Assembly: GCF_020536995.1 (NCBI RefSeq)
Contig: NC_068362.1
Coordinates: forward strand, 103,938,376-104,002,375
DNA from: Dreissena polymorpha
Lineage: Eukaryota > Mollusca > Bivalvia > Myida > Dreissenidae
Direction of reading: 5' to 3'
Length of the DNA stretch: 64,000 bases
Each line of letters starts with the position of its first letter. The stretch's first letter is position 1. The position numbers and the translations under genes were made by a program. Under the pieces are notes generated by a model. The model saw only the letters and a list, made by a program, of their open reading frames with translations, did no database searches and had not been told where the DNA came from. Shown in pieces: positions 35,919 to 46,316 of the stretch.

Positions 35919-38435
35919 TGGTGGACAGCTAAATGTCATGCATTGGATTTCATGATTATTCAACTGCTTGGTAATACAAACAATTCAATCAACGAGTTCA
36001 CTGTCTATGTCAAAACTATGGCGGTCGGTATCACAATCATCACTTTTATCACAGTCAAATGTTCTAGACTTGTGGTCCCATTTATTATGGCGATGGCTAT
36101 TTTGGACGCGATGTTGGATTTCTGTGTATCAGTATAAACTTGCACTATGTCAGATAATCTTAAAGTGTTCTTTGACCCCCGAAACCTAGGTCTAGACATC
36201 AAAATCATCAAAGTTGAGTAGATAGTTTCATAGTTATGATCATCAATAGGATTTTGACGGCCATCTTAGTGTCTATCTTGAAAACGCAACTTTCCGGAAG
36301 CTCGATTTCGGTAAACTTTTGACACGTTATAAAATACCTTTATTATATTCTTGAAAAACATCATCAGAAACATAAATTACAATTATATAATGTGTTAGTC
36401 CTTCTTTAAAGTATCTCGTAGAATTAATACATATTTATATTTATATTTAGCCGCAACGCAGTTTTAGAGGGTGAAATATTGTGTTCCTGCATGAATGAAA
36501 CAGCTACAATGTGATTCTCTGCATTCCACGATGCTGGAAAGCTTTACATTTGTAATGGTCGACAAAATGACTCGTTACCATTAGACGAACGTCTAATGTG
36601 GTTTAACACCACATCCATAAGGACCAACCCGGCAGCAACACGCCGTCAACACGGCAGACTCTACCGGAGAGTAACGACAGAGCCACAGACCTACACGGCA
36701 GAGACACAGATAAACACGGACCAACAGGGCACCGAATCTACACTACAACGACACGGACAAACACGGAATCAACACGGACCAAACACGATCTGCACCAGAC
36801 CGATAGTAACTTGTATTACAGAAGGTTGCGTTTTGATTATTCAACCATTCTGCAATCAAATCTTGAAGGTTTAACCTCGTTAACGAAGTTATATAACAAA
36901 ATGTCACATAAAATAAAGCGTATTGTCAAAGTGGGCCATCCAGTCCCTAATGGATCGTCGCGAGCTGCTTTTGCTACCGATGAAGAACAGCATCAACAAG
37001 GAGAACACGCTCGAGGCCAAGGTCAAGATTGCCATTACATTAACAAGTAGATCAGCAGTCATCTCCACACACCACAGAAACTTACGCCTTAAAGAAAAGA
37101 AGGAAAAAAGACGTCCCTGATGCTTTCAGAGAAAAGGAATGTCATCATGGACAATTGTCTCAATGACAACCGATGTTGAACACGAAATGTATTGATGCAA
37201 AATTAAAACCAAATGAATTTGTTATCTGCGTCGACTAAGGCCAGAAGGATTATGGAATGGTTATAGTATAGTACAAGGGGCTACCACACCGAGAACAATG
37301 TACGGCGATATGCTTCCGTCCAATAAAGCCACACAGTAATGCAACTGCTTTGGTCGCCGAATTGCTTGACGATGCTCTTCTACTCATCTAGCGTTTCAGG
37401 ACAGGGAATTGGTTCATCAGCAAATTCTACAAGTAAGCATCACAGAAATGAATGATGATTCTGGAGATAGTGCTGTGAGTGACATACATCAGACAGTGGT
37501 AACTGTCCCCGAGGTTAGGTACCGCAATGTTTTTGCCAACGTAATGGCTGCTGTCAGATGCTTCCTGCAGTTAAACATCTTCGGCTTGATTCTTTGCTAA
37601 ATACTTGTCAGAATCTCTTTGTATATCTTAAAGCCCATGTGCGGGGATATTAAATAAGCCTTTTTAGTCTTTTTCTTGAGTTCGTCCATCAGATATACGT
37701 ACACGAACCAGACCTGGTCGTCTGGCGAGCAATTGCCTTATCCAGATGGTTCCCCCGTTCATGCTATTCACTGGTTTTGATAAATATTTTTTGCAAATTT
37801 TCTATCTCTCGGTCGTAGCTTCGATGTAGCACTCAGAATACTGTTTCTATCCTGAGAGTTTCGCAGTAGAAGCAAGCATCTCATAAGCTTCAGCTTTTCC
37901 TCAGTCGTCATCTCGTCTAGTCCAGTCAATCTAGCCCAAAAATAGGCTTAACCTCAAACAAATTGCAACAAAAAGTATGATGACTGATTTTGATACTTCA
38001 ACCCTCACTTTTAAACATATCAAAAGTCTAGAAGAATCTAATGAGGGGAAAACTAAAAATCAGTTGTATTTAATGTCTGTACGGGAGAAAATTACAAAAC
38101 AAAATATACTCAATCACATAGTTGATGATTGTACTTGGTCTGTTTTTTTTTGTTTTCAAATCTGCAATTGTAGGTGTCCTATGTTTTGAAATAATAAACT
38201 AAACAATAATTATGCATTTTAAAGTTTATTAAGCAAACTTAAAACTGTCAAATTATTAGTTATTGACCAAACAATAGTTAACACGTGGGTGGGGTATTTC
38301 AGTATCTACTAATTAGACAATGCCCGGTAAACGTAAACAGAAATGTCTTTTTTTATTAAATAAGTTTTATTTATCCAAATGTATATCTATGATGTGGACA
38401 AGTTATCGTATGCTTTTACTATATTTTGCTTATTA
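35919..38435. other. mostly unassigned DNA with short frames
   Basis: 35,960-36,300 ('ctatggcggtcggtatcaca', then 'tgacccccgaaacctaggtc') resembles a dispersed invertebrate repeat I have seen before, but I cannot name it. At 36,650-36,800 the text is rich in imperfect 'acacgga' repeats, giving a threonine/glutamine-rich frame (36,596-36,874). Frames at 36,811-37,120 and 37,409-37,600 are basic or acidic and unrecognised. I support no gene here. Confidence 0.35.
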
Positions 38436-38705
38436 TGCCCCCCTTCGAAGAAAAGGGGGTATATTGCTATGCACATGTCAGTCGTTCTCTCGATCCGTCT
38501 GTCGGTCCGTCCACCAAATGGTATCCGGATGATAACTCAAGAACGCTTAGGCCTAGGATCATAAAACTTCATAGATACATTGATCTTGACTGGCAGATGA
38601 CCCCTATTGATTTTCAGGTCACTAGAGCAAAGGTCAAGGTCACGGTCAAGGCCACGTGTTTTTTGTTTTTTTTTGGGGGGGGAGGGGGAGCATATGTCTC
38701 CGACC
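38436..38705 (+). repeat. molluscan 'gggggtatattg' dispersed repeat
   Basis: Starts with the hairpin 'tgccccccttcgaagaaaag' followed by 'ggggtatattgc'. It then has a GTCC/GTCT-rich section, 'ccaaatggtatccggatgat', 'aactcaagaacgcttaggcc', and a final 'aggtcaaggtcacggtcaag'. From memory, this order is very common in bivalve genomes. A relative opens the microsatellite at 1,969. Confidence 0.85.
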
Positions 38706-39522
38706 GCAGAACAATTGTATAAATATATATTAAATCATTGCTTTAACTCATTATTACCTGCTTCAAATTTTGGCAGGCGATTTATTTAATTAAAAAAGCA
38801 AATATCTGCCTTTTGTGGGCATTAACTTTAAGTCTATTGTCCATATAGCACTCGAAAACATTGTTACAAAAAGTTTTTTGGCTTATTATAAGTAATTTCT
38901 CATTTAATAACGATACTTTGTTTGTCTGGTATAAGTCATTATTGTTTTCAGGGACGTATAGAATAAATCCAGTGACAAAAATATTTGTAAAAAATGTAAT
39001 AAAAACAAGACTTTGTAATTTAAGATCATTCGTTTTCAAGTTTACCTTATTTGCATGTGGATAGAAATGAGATACCCAATTACCCAAAATTAGACGTCAG
39101 TCTCTTTCATTTACAAGTCAGTGCAGTTCATGCAGTCTAACTTGGAATATTGTTACATTCCTGTATGTATTATCCGTTTGGAAGGTATCATACTATTTAA
39201 TAGTGAACAACTCTAAATATTAAATGACCAAAAATAATATATCTACAAGAACACATTGCAATATGCACATAATACATTATTTACAAGAACACAGCACAAA
39301 CGCTTAAACAAGAATATGTGATCAACCGTATAAATAAGACTTTGAACACCATAGATCCAAACTAATAGTCGTCGGAGAAATTGTATATGCTTTCGGGTCA
39401 TTCTTGAAAATGACCCAATTCTTTGGCATGTTTTCTTCAAAACTGATCCTGAGTTTAAACAAAAGTGCCAATGCTTTAGTTATGTAGTTTAGTAATCTAG
39501 TATACATGTCTTTCAACAAAAA
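38706..39522. other. unassigned AT-rich DNA
   Basis: Overlapping small frames on both strands show no family resemblance. This region may include the 3' flank of the minus-strand Academ-like element. Confidence 0.4.
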
Positions 39523-42052
39523 CTATTCTGAATCCGATTTTATGAATTGTGTGCTGTTTGAACAACTTGTACCCTTACATTCACCGCAAGCAGTGGAGCA
39601 TTCGTGTCCAGTTTTCATACATGTGCACCTTTTCGAGTCAAATTTCTGCTTACATTCACACCAGATTATGTTGAAAAGTTTTCAGGAGCAACCTGCATAT
39701 CGGTCTTTATAGGTACGAGATTGCCCTATACTTTTGTCCAACCCAAATATGCTGGGTCAAGAAATGATTCCTTATGAATCCACTCCTACATCTGCTGTGC
39801 TAAATGTTTGTTGTTAAAAGGTTTACCATTTCAAAATATTGTAGCCAAAGTGCAGCTGTTGGATTTTTTTTAATTGCTGGTTTATATTTTTGGAAGGATG
39901 TGTACATTTCATCTAAAAACCTATTGCTGTAGACGGATTAAAGTCAATTTGACCGGAAACAAGCTTCTCGTACAAATCAACAAGTTCGTTACAATATAAA
40001 GAAGTGAAACTCCAGCTGCTGGAGCAGTATTGAATTCTTATTATAAACAATTAGTTGGTCCTTTATTTAAGCAAGTGACCGATTGCCCAAACAGTACAAA
40101 ACAGCACAATACAAAACAACATAAACACATATAAGAATAACAGCAGAATACTGTCTCCAATAACTAATTTCAATTTGAGCCTGACATAAGCTAACAACAA
40201 GGTCAGTCAGTCATAATACAATAAAAACCACCAAATCTCACGATAATACCTTTGAGGAGACTTGTGTCGTTTTCATTGCATATTTGTTGGACCGCTTTTC
40301 AATACAATCGCTGATCAAAGGTAACGATAGCAGGTTGTTCATTTTCGCATGCATGCTTGCTGACAAAGGATAATGTAGTGTAAATACATAACATATAACC
40401 TGGGTCCATATATATCATTGGTAAAAATACTATTACACCAGAAGATTTTTCAGGAAAATCTCCCTTTCTCACCATTTCCATTAAACCTGCTACTAACAGC
40501 GGCCAAGTACCGGTATTTGTGAACGAAACATTAGAACCAGTGTCAGTCACCTTTAATGTTGTCAAATCTGCGAATGTAACAGGTGGTATTTGACCTTCTG
40601 TCTGTCTGTAAAAATAAACATCAATTTTCCGGCAGCAATAGGTTCCTCAGCTGAGACTGCGATCTGTCTGATAGGTGTATAACCAAAGTTACACCAGGGT
40701 AACGCAAGCTACCAGACCCATACCATGAAAGGTATTATAACCATCAAGTGTTCTAAGACTATGATATACATTGTCTGCTACAAACTGTATATACATGTCC
40801 GTTAGGAAACTGTTTATATTGTTTATATCTGTGTTATTAGCATTTACAGCACTTGCTTCAAACTTCTGAGTATGAAAAACAGAATCACACACTATTCAAA
40901 ATATAAATTACTGGTAGATACTTTGAAGCATAGTGATAGAGCAACTGAACACTTAGTCCTAAATGCAAAGGGCAAAGAACCGACCTTTGACGGGCTGCCT
41001 GCATGATAGCTTGTCCTATTGATATGCTTTTATATAACACTCTTTTGCGCTAAATAAATCTTGTAAAAATTGCACAATTCTTTGTGGCATAAACTGTGTG
41101 TTCATATCAACAGATAAAATTACATCTGTATTTGGATACACAAAATAGTTTTGTCTGTATAATCAGTCTTTAAATAATTGCTGAAAAGCTTTGCTGCTGC
41201 TTTCAAAAAGTTTCTTTTTTTTCTTTATAAGTGTCGTCATATCTCTTTGCACAATACAAATCATGAAGTATTAATGCTGCAGTATTTTTCGATGTTTTGT
41301 TTGCCATTAATCTCTGTGATAATCGCAGATTCCTCAAAATATTCATCCAATCTATGTTCATTGTATTGAGCTCTATAAGCTTTATCACAACATATTTCCT
41401 TCATTTTGTCTGTAAAGTCATAAATAGTTATTTGTTTATCCCTATTTGCATTTTAAAAGTCAACTGTTTTCATGCGTCTCCTGCATCAGCGTCTCTTGGT
41501 CTTCCAGAGCATGTCTTGCATTTTTTGTTCAGGTGTTCTTGTTGGAAGTAGACAGGAATTGCATTATTGGTTCTGAAATTGACACGGCATCTGCAGCTGC
41601 TGCTGGCAAGTCGAATACAATTTCCAAACGTGAACGAAAGGCAGCAGCCCAATCATCTTTGTTTGTTTCACAGATGTCTTGAAATGTCCACGGAAAGTCC
41701 AAAATCCGAACAGCCAATACAGCATGACCGCTTTTTTTCTTTAATACATTTTGCCGGCTAAACAAAACAAGCAGTGTTCTTTAGAAAATAAATGAATCAA
41801 GTTCGGATCTTGATGCCCTACATTCAGATTGTTGGTTCTTCTGTTATTCATCTTGGGAAATTATATTTTTGTTACAATACTATTTTCTACATTTCACATG
41901 AACGAACTGACCGGGTCTGTCAAATATGGTATTACTTTGTTTGTTTCTTGCTCCGTTTATCGAACTGCACCATTTCTCTGTAACCTTTGCTGCTTTTTTG
42001 CATCGTCTATACAGATGTTGCAAATTATGCACAGTTCCTTGTTACTGGACAT
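39523..42052 (-). pseudogene. Academ-like transposase family remnant, copy 2, near full span
   Basis: Read on the minus strand, the family order is almost complete. It starts with an ATG at 42,052 and an N-terminal zinc-binding block ('MSSNKELCIICNICIDDAKK', then a C-x-x-C near 41,780, 'CLFCLAGK'). 'LDFPWTFQDICETNKDDWAA' and 'CRVNFRTNNAIPVYFQQEHL' follow near 41,690-41,520. The central block is at 40,892-40,299 ('FVADNVYHSLRTLDGYNTFH', 'IVFLPMIYMDPGYMLCIYTT', 'AIVTFDQRLY'). Then come 'IIVRFGGF' (~40,230), 'ELVDLYEKLVSGQIDFN' (~39,980), and the cysteine-rich end 'RCTCMKTGHECSTACGECKG' (~39,600), with a stop at 39,523. Frames shift repeatedly, the section seen in copy 1 at 34,145-34,804 is absent, and a ~235-bp repeat is inserted at 39,991. 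It is a dead copy. Confidence 0.65.
39991..40225 (+). repeat. dispersed repeat inserted in the Academ-like remnant
   Basis: Begins 'acaatataaagaagtgaaac' and 'tccagctgctggagcag', then 'ttggtcctttatttaagcaa' and 'gtgaccgattgcccaaac'. The first ~135 bp are nearly identical to 49,327-49,480, which sits inside a different element. The Academ-like reading resumes on the other side ('IIVRFGGF'), so this is an insertion. Confidence 0.85.
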
Positions 42053-42924
42053 TCTGAAATTAGACAAAAACGCGTATAGTCTACATATAACACAAAAACT
42101 CTCAAACTGTTAATTATAATAATTTAGAGCCAGTTTTGTGAATTTTGTTCTAGTTAAAGTTAAATAACAAAAGATTTTATGGCATGAATAGGCTTCCGTA
42201 GTTTTTTGTTTTTCTCGCCACCGCTATAAATCGATTTTTCAATAGAGGAAAATAGCTTTATCAATCAAAAACATAATATAATGACACACGAACAAGAAAT
42301 ATGACAAAACACAAAAGGAATGAATGAAGCTTCTTTTTTGAAACGATACAATCTTTTTATTTATTTATTTTAGATTGTCATCAATGTGAAAACTTGAAAA
42401 CACATTACAGTTTTCATTTACGGACATTCTGCACTGTTAAAACCTGTATGCTCTAAAATATAAGTTATTTAATAAATTATATTGTTTCACTTACCTTTCT
42501 CATTCGAATTAGTTTATTATATACAATTGTCCGGCTTTTAAGAAATTATCAAAACCCACGGCGTATCGATCAAAAGCAGACGATGCTACGGTAGTCGAGA
42601 CGGTTCACAAAATATCTTTTAAAATTATTAAAATAAAATCATAAATATTACAACTTTCCCCCACATAGATAGCCACAGGTGATGCAATTACTTAATAAAT
42701 GGAACAATCAAGGCACCCAATACAATTCAATTTATAATTAAGAATATGTCTCATCAAAACATGTAAATAAGTTAAGTAATGAACATAAATGTTTAACACA
42801 ATATTTCGACAATACATTTATAAAATCACACATACATACAGAAACAAATACAATGTAACAATTAATTTGAATGATTGATAACAATTGTGTTTATTAAAAA
42901 AACAAATTGTCAATATGCTTACAG
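42053..42924. other. upstream flank of the minus element and of the exon pair
   Basis: AT-rich with no frame worth calling. It may contain the end of the Academ-like element and the intron leading to the exon at 42,925. Confidence 0.4.
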
Positions 42925-42972
42925 AGATGATGATCAGGAAGATGCTGAAAACATGGCAACGTGTATCTCGAG
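42925..42972 (+). CDS. candidate 48-bp host exon
   Basis: The sequence is bounded by an acceptor ('atatgcttacag') and a textbook donor ('gaggtaagc'). One frame reads 'DDDQEDAENMATCIS' plus a split codon. That split codon (AG|A, arginine) is completed correctly by the exon at 43,266. Short acidic exons like this are typical of host genes. The protein is unrecognised, and a second frame across the same exons is open until a stop at the end of the next exon. The pair could be chance. Confidence 0.45.
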
Positions 42973-43265
42973 GTAAGCATTCAAATACACAATTGGTGAT
43001 AGTTTGAACTTATAACAATATTAAAAAATGAAATAATGCAAAAATGTGTTTTTACACGTTCAAAAGTTAAATAACATTTTAAATAGGTCTAAAACAGAAG
43101 TTTATCATTATCTTATTTGAGTGATGCGACATCCAAATACGTTTCCAATAATCCGAAAAGAAGGTGAGACATAAATTATGAAAACATTATTATTGCAATT
43201 AACTTACATACACTTTCAGGTACAGAAATTTTAAATAAGTATAAACATCAATGCACTTATTTCAG

Positions 43266-43339
43266 ATATGCACCATCAGTGGCTGAAAATGGCTCTAGAA
43301 GCTCATTTATTTCTCCTCCAGACATTCTTCACCTTCTAG
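43266..43339 (+). CDS. candidate 74-bp host exon
   Basis: Acceptor 'tgcacttatttcag' and donor 'ctaggtatgc' flank it. Joined to the previous exon it reads 'RYAPSVAENGSRSSFISPPD' and then 'ILHLL', with one base left over for the next exon. The serine- and proline-rich text suggests a disordered region. No further exon could be located in the 2.9 kb downstream before the LINE. Confidence 0.45.
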
Positions 43340-44149
43340 GTATGCATGCCATGTATTTAAAATATAATTAATTAGTCTAAACATGGATCTAGATAACAAA
43401 CACATGTGCATAACATGAATGATTAAACCTGTAGTGTTATTAATATTTACCATGTATGGTAATTGTCATGGTGATAATCAACATAGTATCATCATGATGA
43501 TTTCACACAACTATAATTCACTATAACAAAACTTATTACAAAATAAAAAAGAACAGATTTACACTATTTTAATTATAACAATTAACATAATTTTTAAGCC
43601 AATCGTCAGTAAGAAAAATAACTTCTCATTCATTTTAATATTATCAACGTGCAACTCAGATACACCTTCATAATATAGAAAATCATAGCATGTGCTCTCT
43701 ATTGTTAGTTTTCATGGAAGCATTTGACAAACAGTGTGGTATACTAAACATGCACACTGGTATGTTACACAACGAACACGTACACAAAGAAATAAAACAG
43801 TGAAAAAATGTGTGTCACCAAATCAAAATCATTGAGATTGTAAGGAGCCCCAAACATCAACTGGGCAAAAGTTATTACAAAGCATGCTTTGTTAATAAAA
43901 ACTAAGCAACGGTTAACAAACAACACACACGCATTGTAGTCATAATACAAAGTAAATTAACTTAAACCCCTTACTAAAAACTGAAAATGTAAGAATAGTA
44001 AAGGAACGCATTTTCGTTTTTTGTTTGAATTACATAATTTACTTTTTCTTTGGCAATATTTTCATTGTATTGTATTATCGTAATAAAAGATTTGAATTAC
44101 AAGCACTGTGACCTTGAAATAAATTTGAAATAAACACAATATAATATAT
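43340..44149. other. unassigned AT-rich DNA, possibly intron
   Basis: No exon-like segment or repeat partner is evident. The 61-codon minus frame at 43,765-43,950 is low-complexity and hydrophobic. Confidence 0.4.
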
Positions 44150-44345
44150 AATGGATTCCAACACAAGAAGCGGCACTTCATTTCAATAGACCACACCTAT
44201 GAGGATTAGATGATTTCTTACGTGACGCGCTGTTTGATTTCTATAATCAACTGACACATATCATATTCTCTAATGTTATGTCAATAGAAAAATTAACATA
44301 GATATGCATGATGAATTCAAACATAACAAGAGGTTGTTTTCTTAA

Positions 44346-44825
44346 AGGGGCCTTTTCACAGATTGTTGCATGTATTGAAGTTTGTCATCCAATGCTTTAT
44401 ATTGATAAATGTCAACATTGGATGTAAAAAGCTCCAGTAAAAATCAAAAATAAAATTTAAAAAAAGGTAACCTCCAACAAGGCTCGAGCCACTAATACCT
44501 GGGGTCCTGGAGTAAAAGTCTACCACTTAGACCACTCCGTCATCCGTACTTATGCAAAGTAGGATGTATTTCATATATTTTTTTATATGTAATCTTCGTA
44601 GTTTCACAAAATATTACGACAACAACAGAACGCACCAAATTATTCAATCGTGTCGTGTTGCAACGCTTAATAATTTTCAGGTTTTTAAATCGTCAAAAGA
44701 TGCATATAATGGCTATTTTAGAGCATGGTAAATATTACTGTTTCCTCACAAATATCATAGCTAAATCGAAATTCTGAAACAACTTTTTTAATTGTGTCAA
44801 TCTATCAAAACTTGAAAAGACCCCT
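44346..44825. mobile_element. 480-bp MITE with TTAA target duplications
   Basis: TTAA at 44,342-44,345 and 44,826-44,829 flank inverted ends: 'aggggccttttcacag' on the left, and the complement of 'aggggtcttttcaag' on the right. A TTAA target is used by piggyBac and Kolobok transposons, so a non-autonomous relative of one of these is likely. It splits the satellite array. Inside is a tRNA-like segment (separate entry). I recall the 'aaaggggccttttcaca' terminus from other bivalve genomes. Confidence 0.85.
44470..44548 (-). ncRNA. tRNA-like (SINE-type) segment inside the MITE
   Basis: On the minus strand the text resembles a decayed leucine- or serine-type tRNA. It has an A-box-like 'gagtggtctaagtggtagac', an anticodon-arm region 'cttttactccaggacccc', and a B-box-like 'ggctcgagcc' (44,481-44,490). 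The acceptor stem does not pair well, so it is not a functional tRNA gene. It is either a SINE head captured by the MITE or an internal Pol III promoter. Confidence 0.6.
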
Positions 44826-45740
44826 TTAAGTCATATTTAGGCATAGTTCTGTATATTGAATTTTAAAACGACGGGCGTTTGATTCTATAGCCAAATTAGC
44901 ACACTGTATTGTATGATGTATGCGTATGGGACGCGGTTTTATTTCGATAGCCAATCAAATCGTAGTGCTGATGACGAATTTCAACACGACACGCGGTTGA
45001 TTTCTTTGGCCAATTAACACGTCGTACTATATAATGAAGTCTACGGCGATTTGATTTCAATTGCTTGGGTGTCATAGTTATAAATTATTTCTTATACATG
45101 TATTACAAGGAGCGGTTTGATTTATACAGCCAAATTGGCGCAGAGTACTATATGAAGAATTCTAGCATGACACGCTTTTAATTATGAAGCCAATAGACTC
45201 ATTGTATATATTATGAATACTAACACGACACGCGGTTTGATTTTTAATGCCAATTAACATATTGTTAGCTTTTTATGAATTCTTACAGCTTGCGCGGTTT
45301 GATGTCAATTGTCGATTTAAACATAGTGCCGCAATATGTATTCTAACATGACACACGGTGTGATTTCTATAGCCAATTTACTACTCATGGTAGTTCATAA
45401 TCAGTTCTTACACGCGGTTTGATTTATTTTGCCAAATTAACACATACTACTAGATGGTGCATTTTAACACCATACTACAGTTACTTCTATAAAACAGTAA
45501 CACATAGTTGTTACTGTTATGTCTATAGCCAATTCATCACAGGATGTGATGAATCCAAACACGACACGCGGTTTGATTACTATAGCTAATTAGCACATAG
45601 TAGTATATGATAAATTAACGCACTATAAGCGGTATGATTTTTATGGCCATTTATAAACATATATTCATATATACAAATTAACTAATATTAGTTATAGTAT
45701 ATTATAACTCGACGCGCAGTTTGTTTTCTTTTGACAAAGT

Positions 45741-46316
45741 ATTATCTCAAGGGTAGGTATATTTTTAATATTATAGGTGGAGCTTTTCCATTTATATTCA
45801 TATTATATACTATAAAGAGTAATTCTAGAAACAGTTAAATCTACATGAAAATGCATAACAGCAATGAACCAGAATAAACCAAATATTCGTTTTAATTGTG
45901 TGCATTATGCAATGAAAGAAATTTATGTATTTCTTCATTAAAATACAATAACATTGAACGTTAACGTAATACAAATGTAATTATTGTGTAGCTACTTTTA
46001 ATTCCATCTTGTTACAAACTCGGATACAGACAAACCACATAACGGCATCTTGTTGTTTAATGTCTGTAAATGGATAATGTAAAAAATGAATAAAAAATGA
46101 AGTGAATGTGCAAGGTGTTTGCTGCACATTTGTAAGCTCTCAGTATTTTGAATTTAAACAGCACATCTACTGCTGGTACAAACTTGAAAATTGTCAGGAA
46201 GTTGTATGAATGTAAGAAGTGTGGATATATGAACAATTTTTGTGAATTATTGTGTGCATTTGTGTCAATTTGACTATCAGAGACAATACTTTATTTCCAT
46301 TTGGATTTAAATTGGA
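45741..46316. other. unassigned AT-rich DNA
   Basis: I see no gene or repeat. Confidence 0.4.

Larger units (their letters stand above)
44150..45740 (+). repeat. ~60-bp satellite array, about 14 degenerate units, split by a MITE
   Basis: Units centre on 'acacgacacgcggtttgatt' followed by 'tctatagccaattaacacat' and an 'agtactatatgatgaattc'-type end. The 'gcggtttgattt' core recurs near 44,233, 44,873, 44,935, 44,994, 45,051, 45,114, 45,172, 45,233, 45,294, 45,357, 45,415, 45,564, 45,630 and 45,716, at 57-66-bp steps apart from one lost unit. Units are heavily diverged, so the array is old. Confidence 0.88.

Noticed and set aside
41297-42113. Plus-strand frames over the minus-strand remnant
   Set aside because: They are antisense shadows. 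The minus strand carries the family blocks.
44150-45740. Possible array of small RNA genes
   Set aside because: Units drift too much, and they lack promoters, stems or conserved ends. A satellite explains them better.
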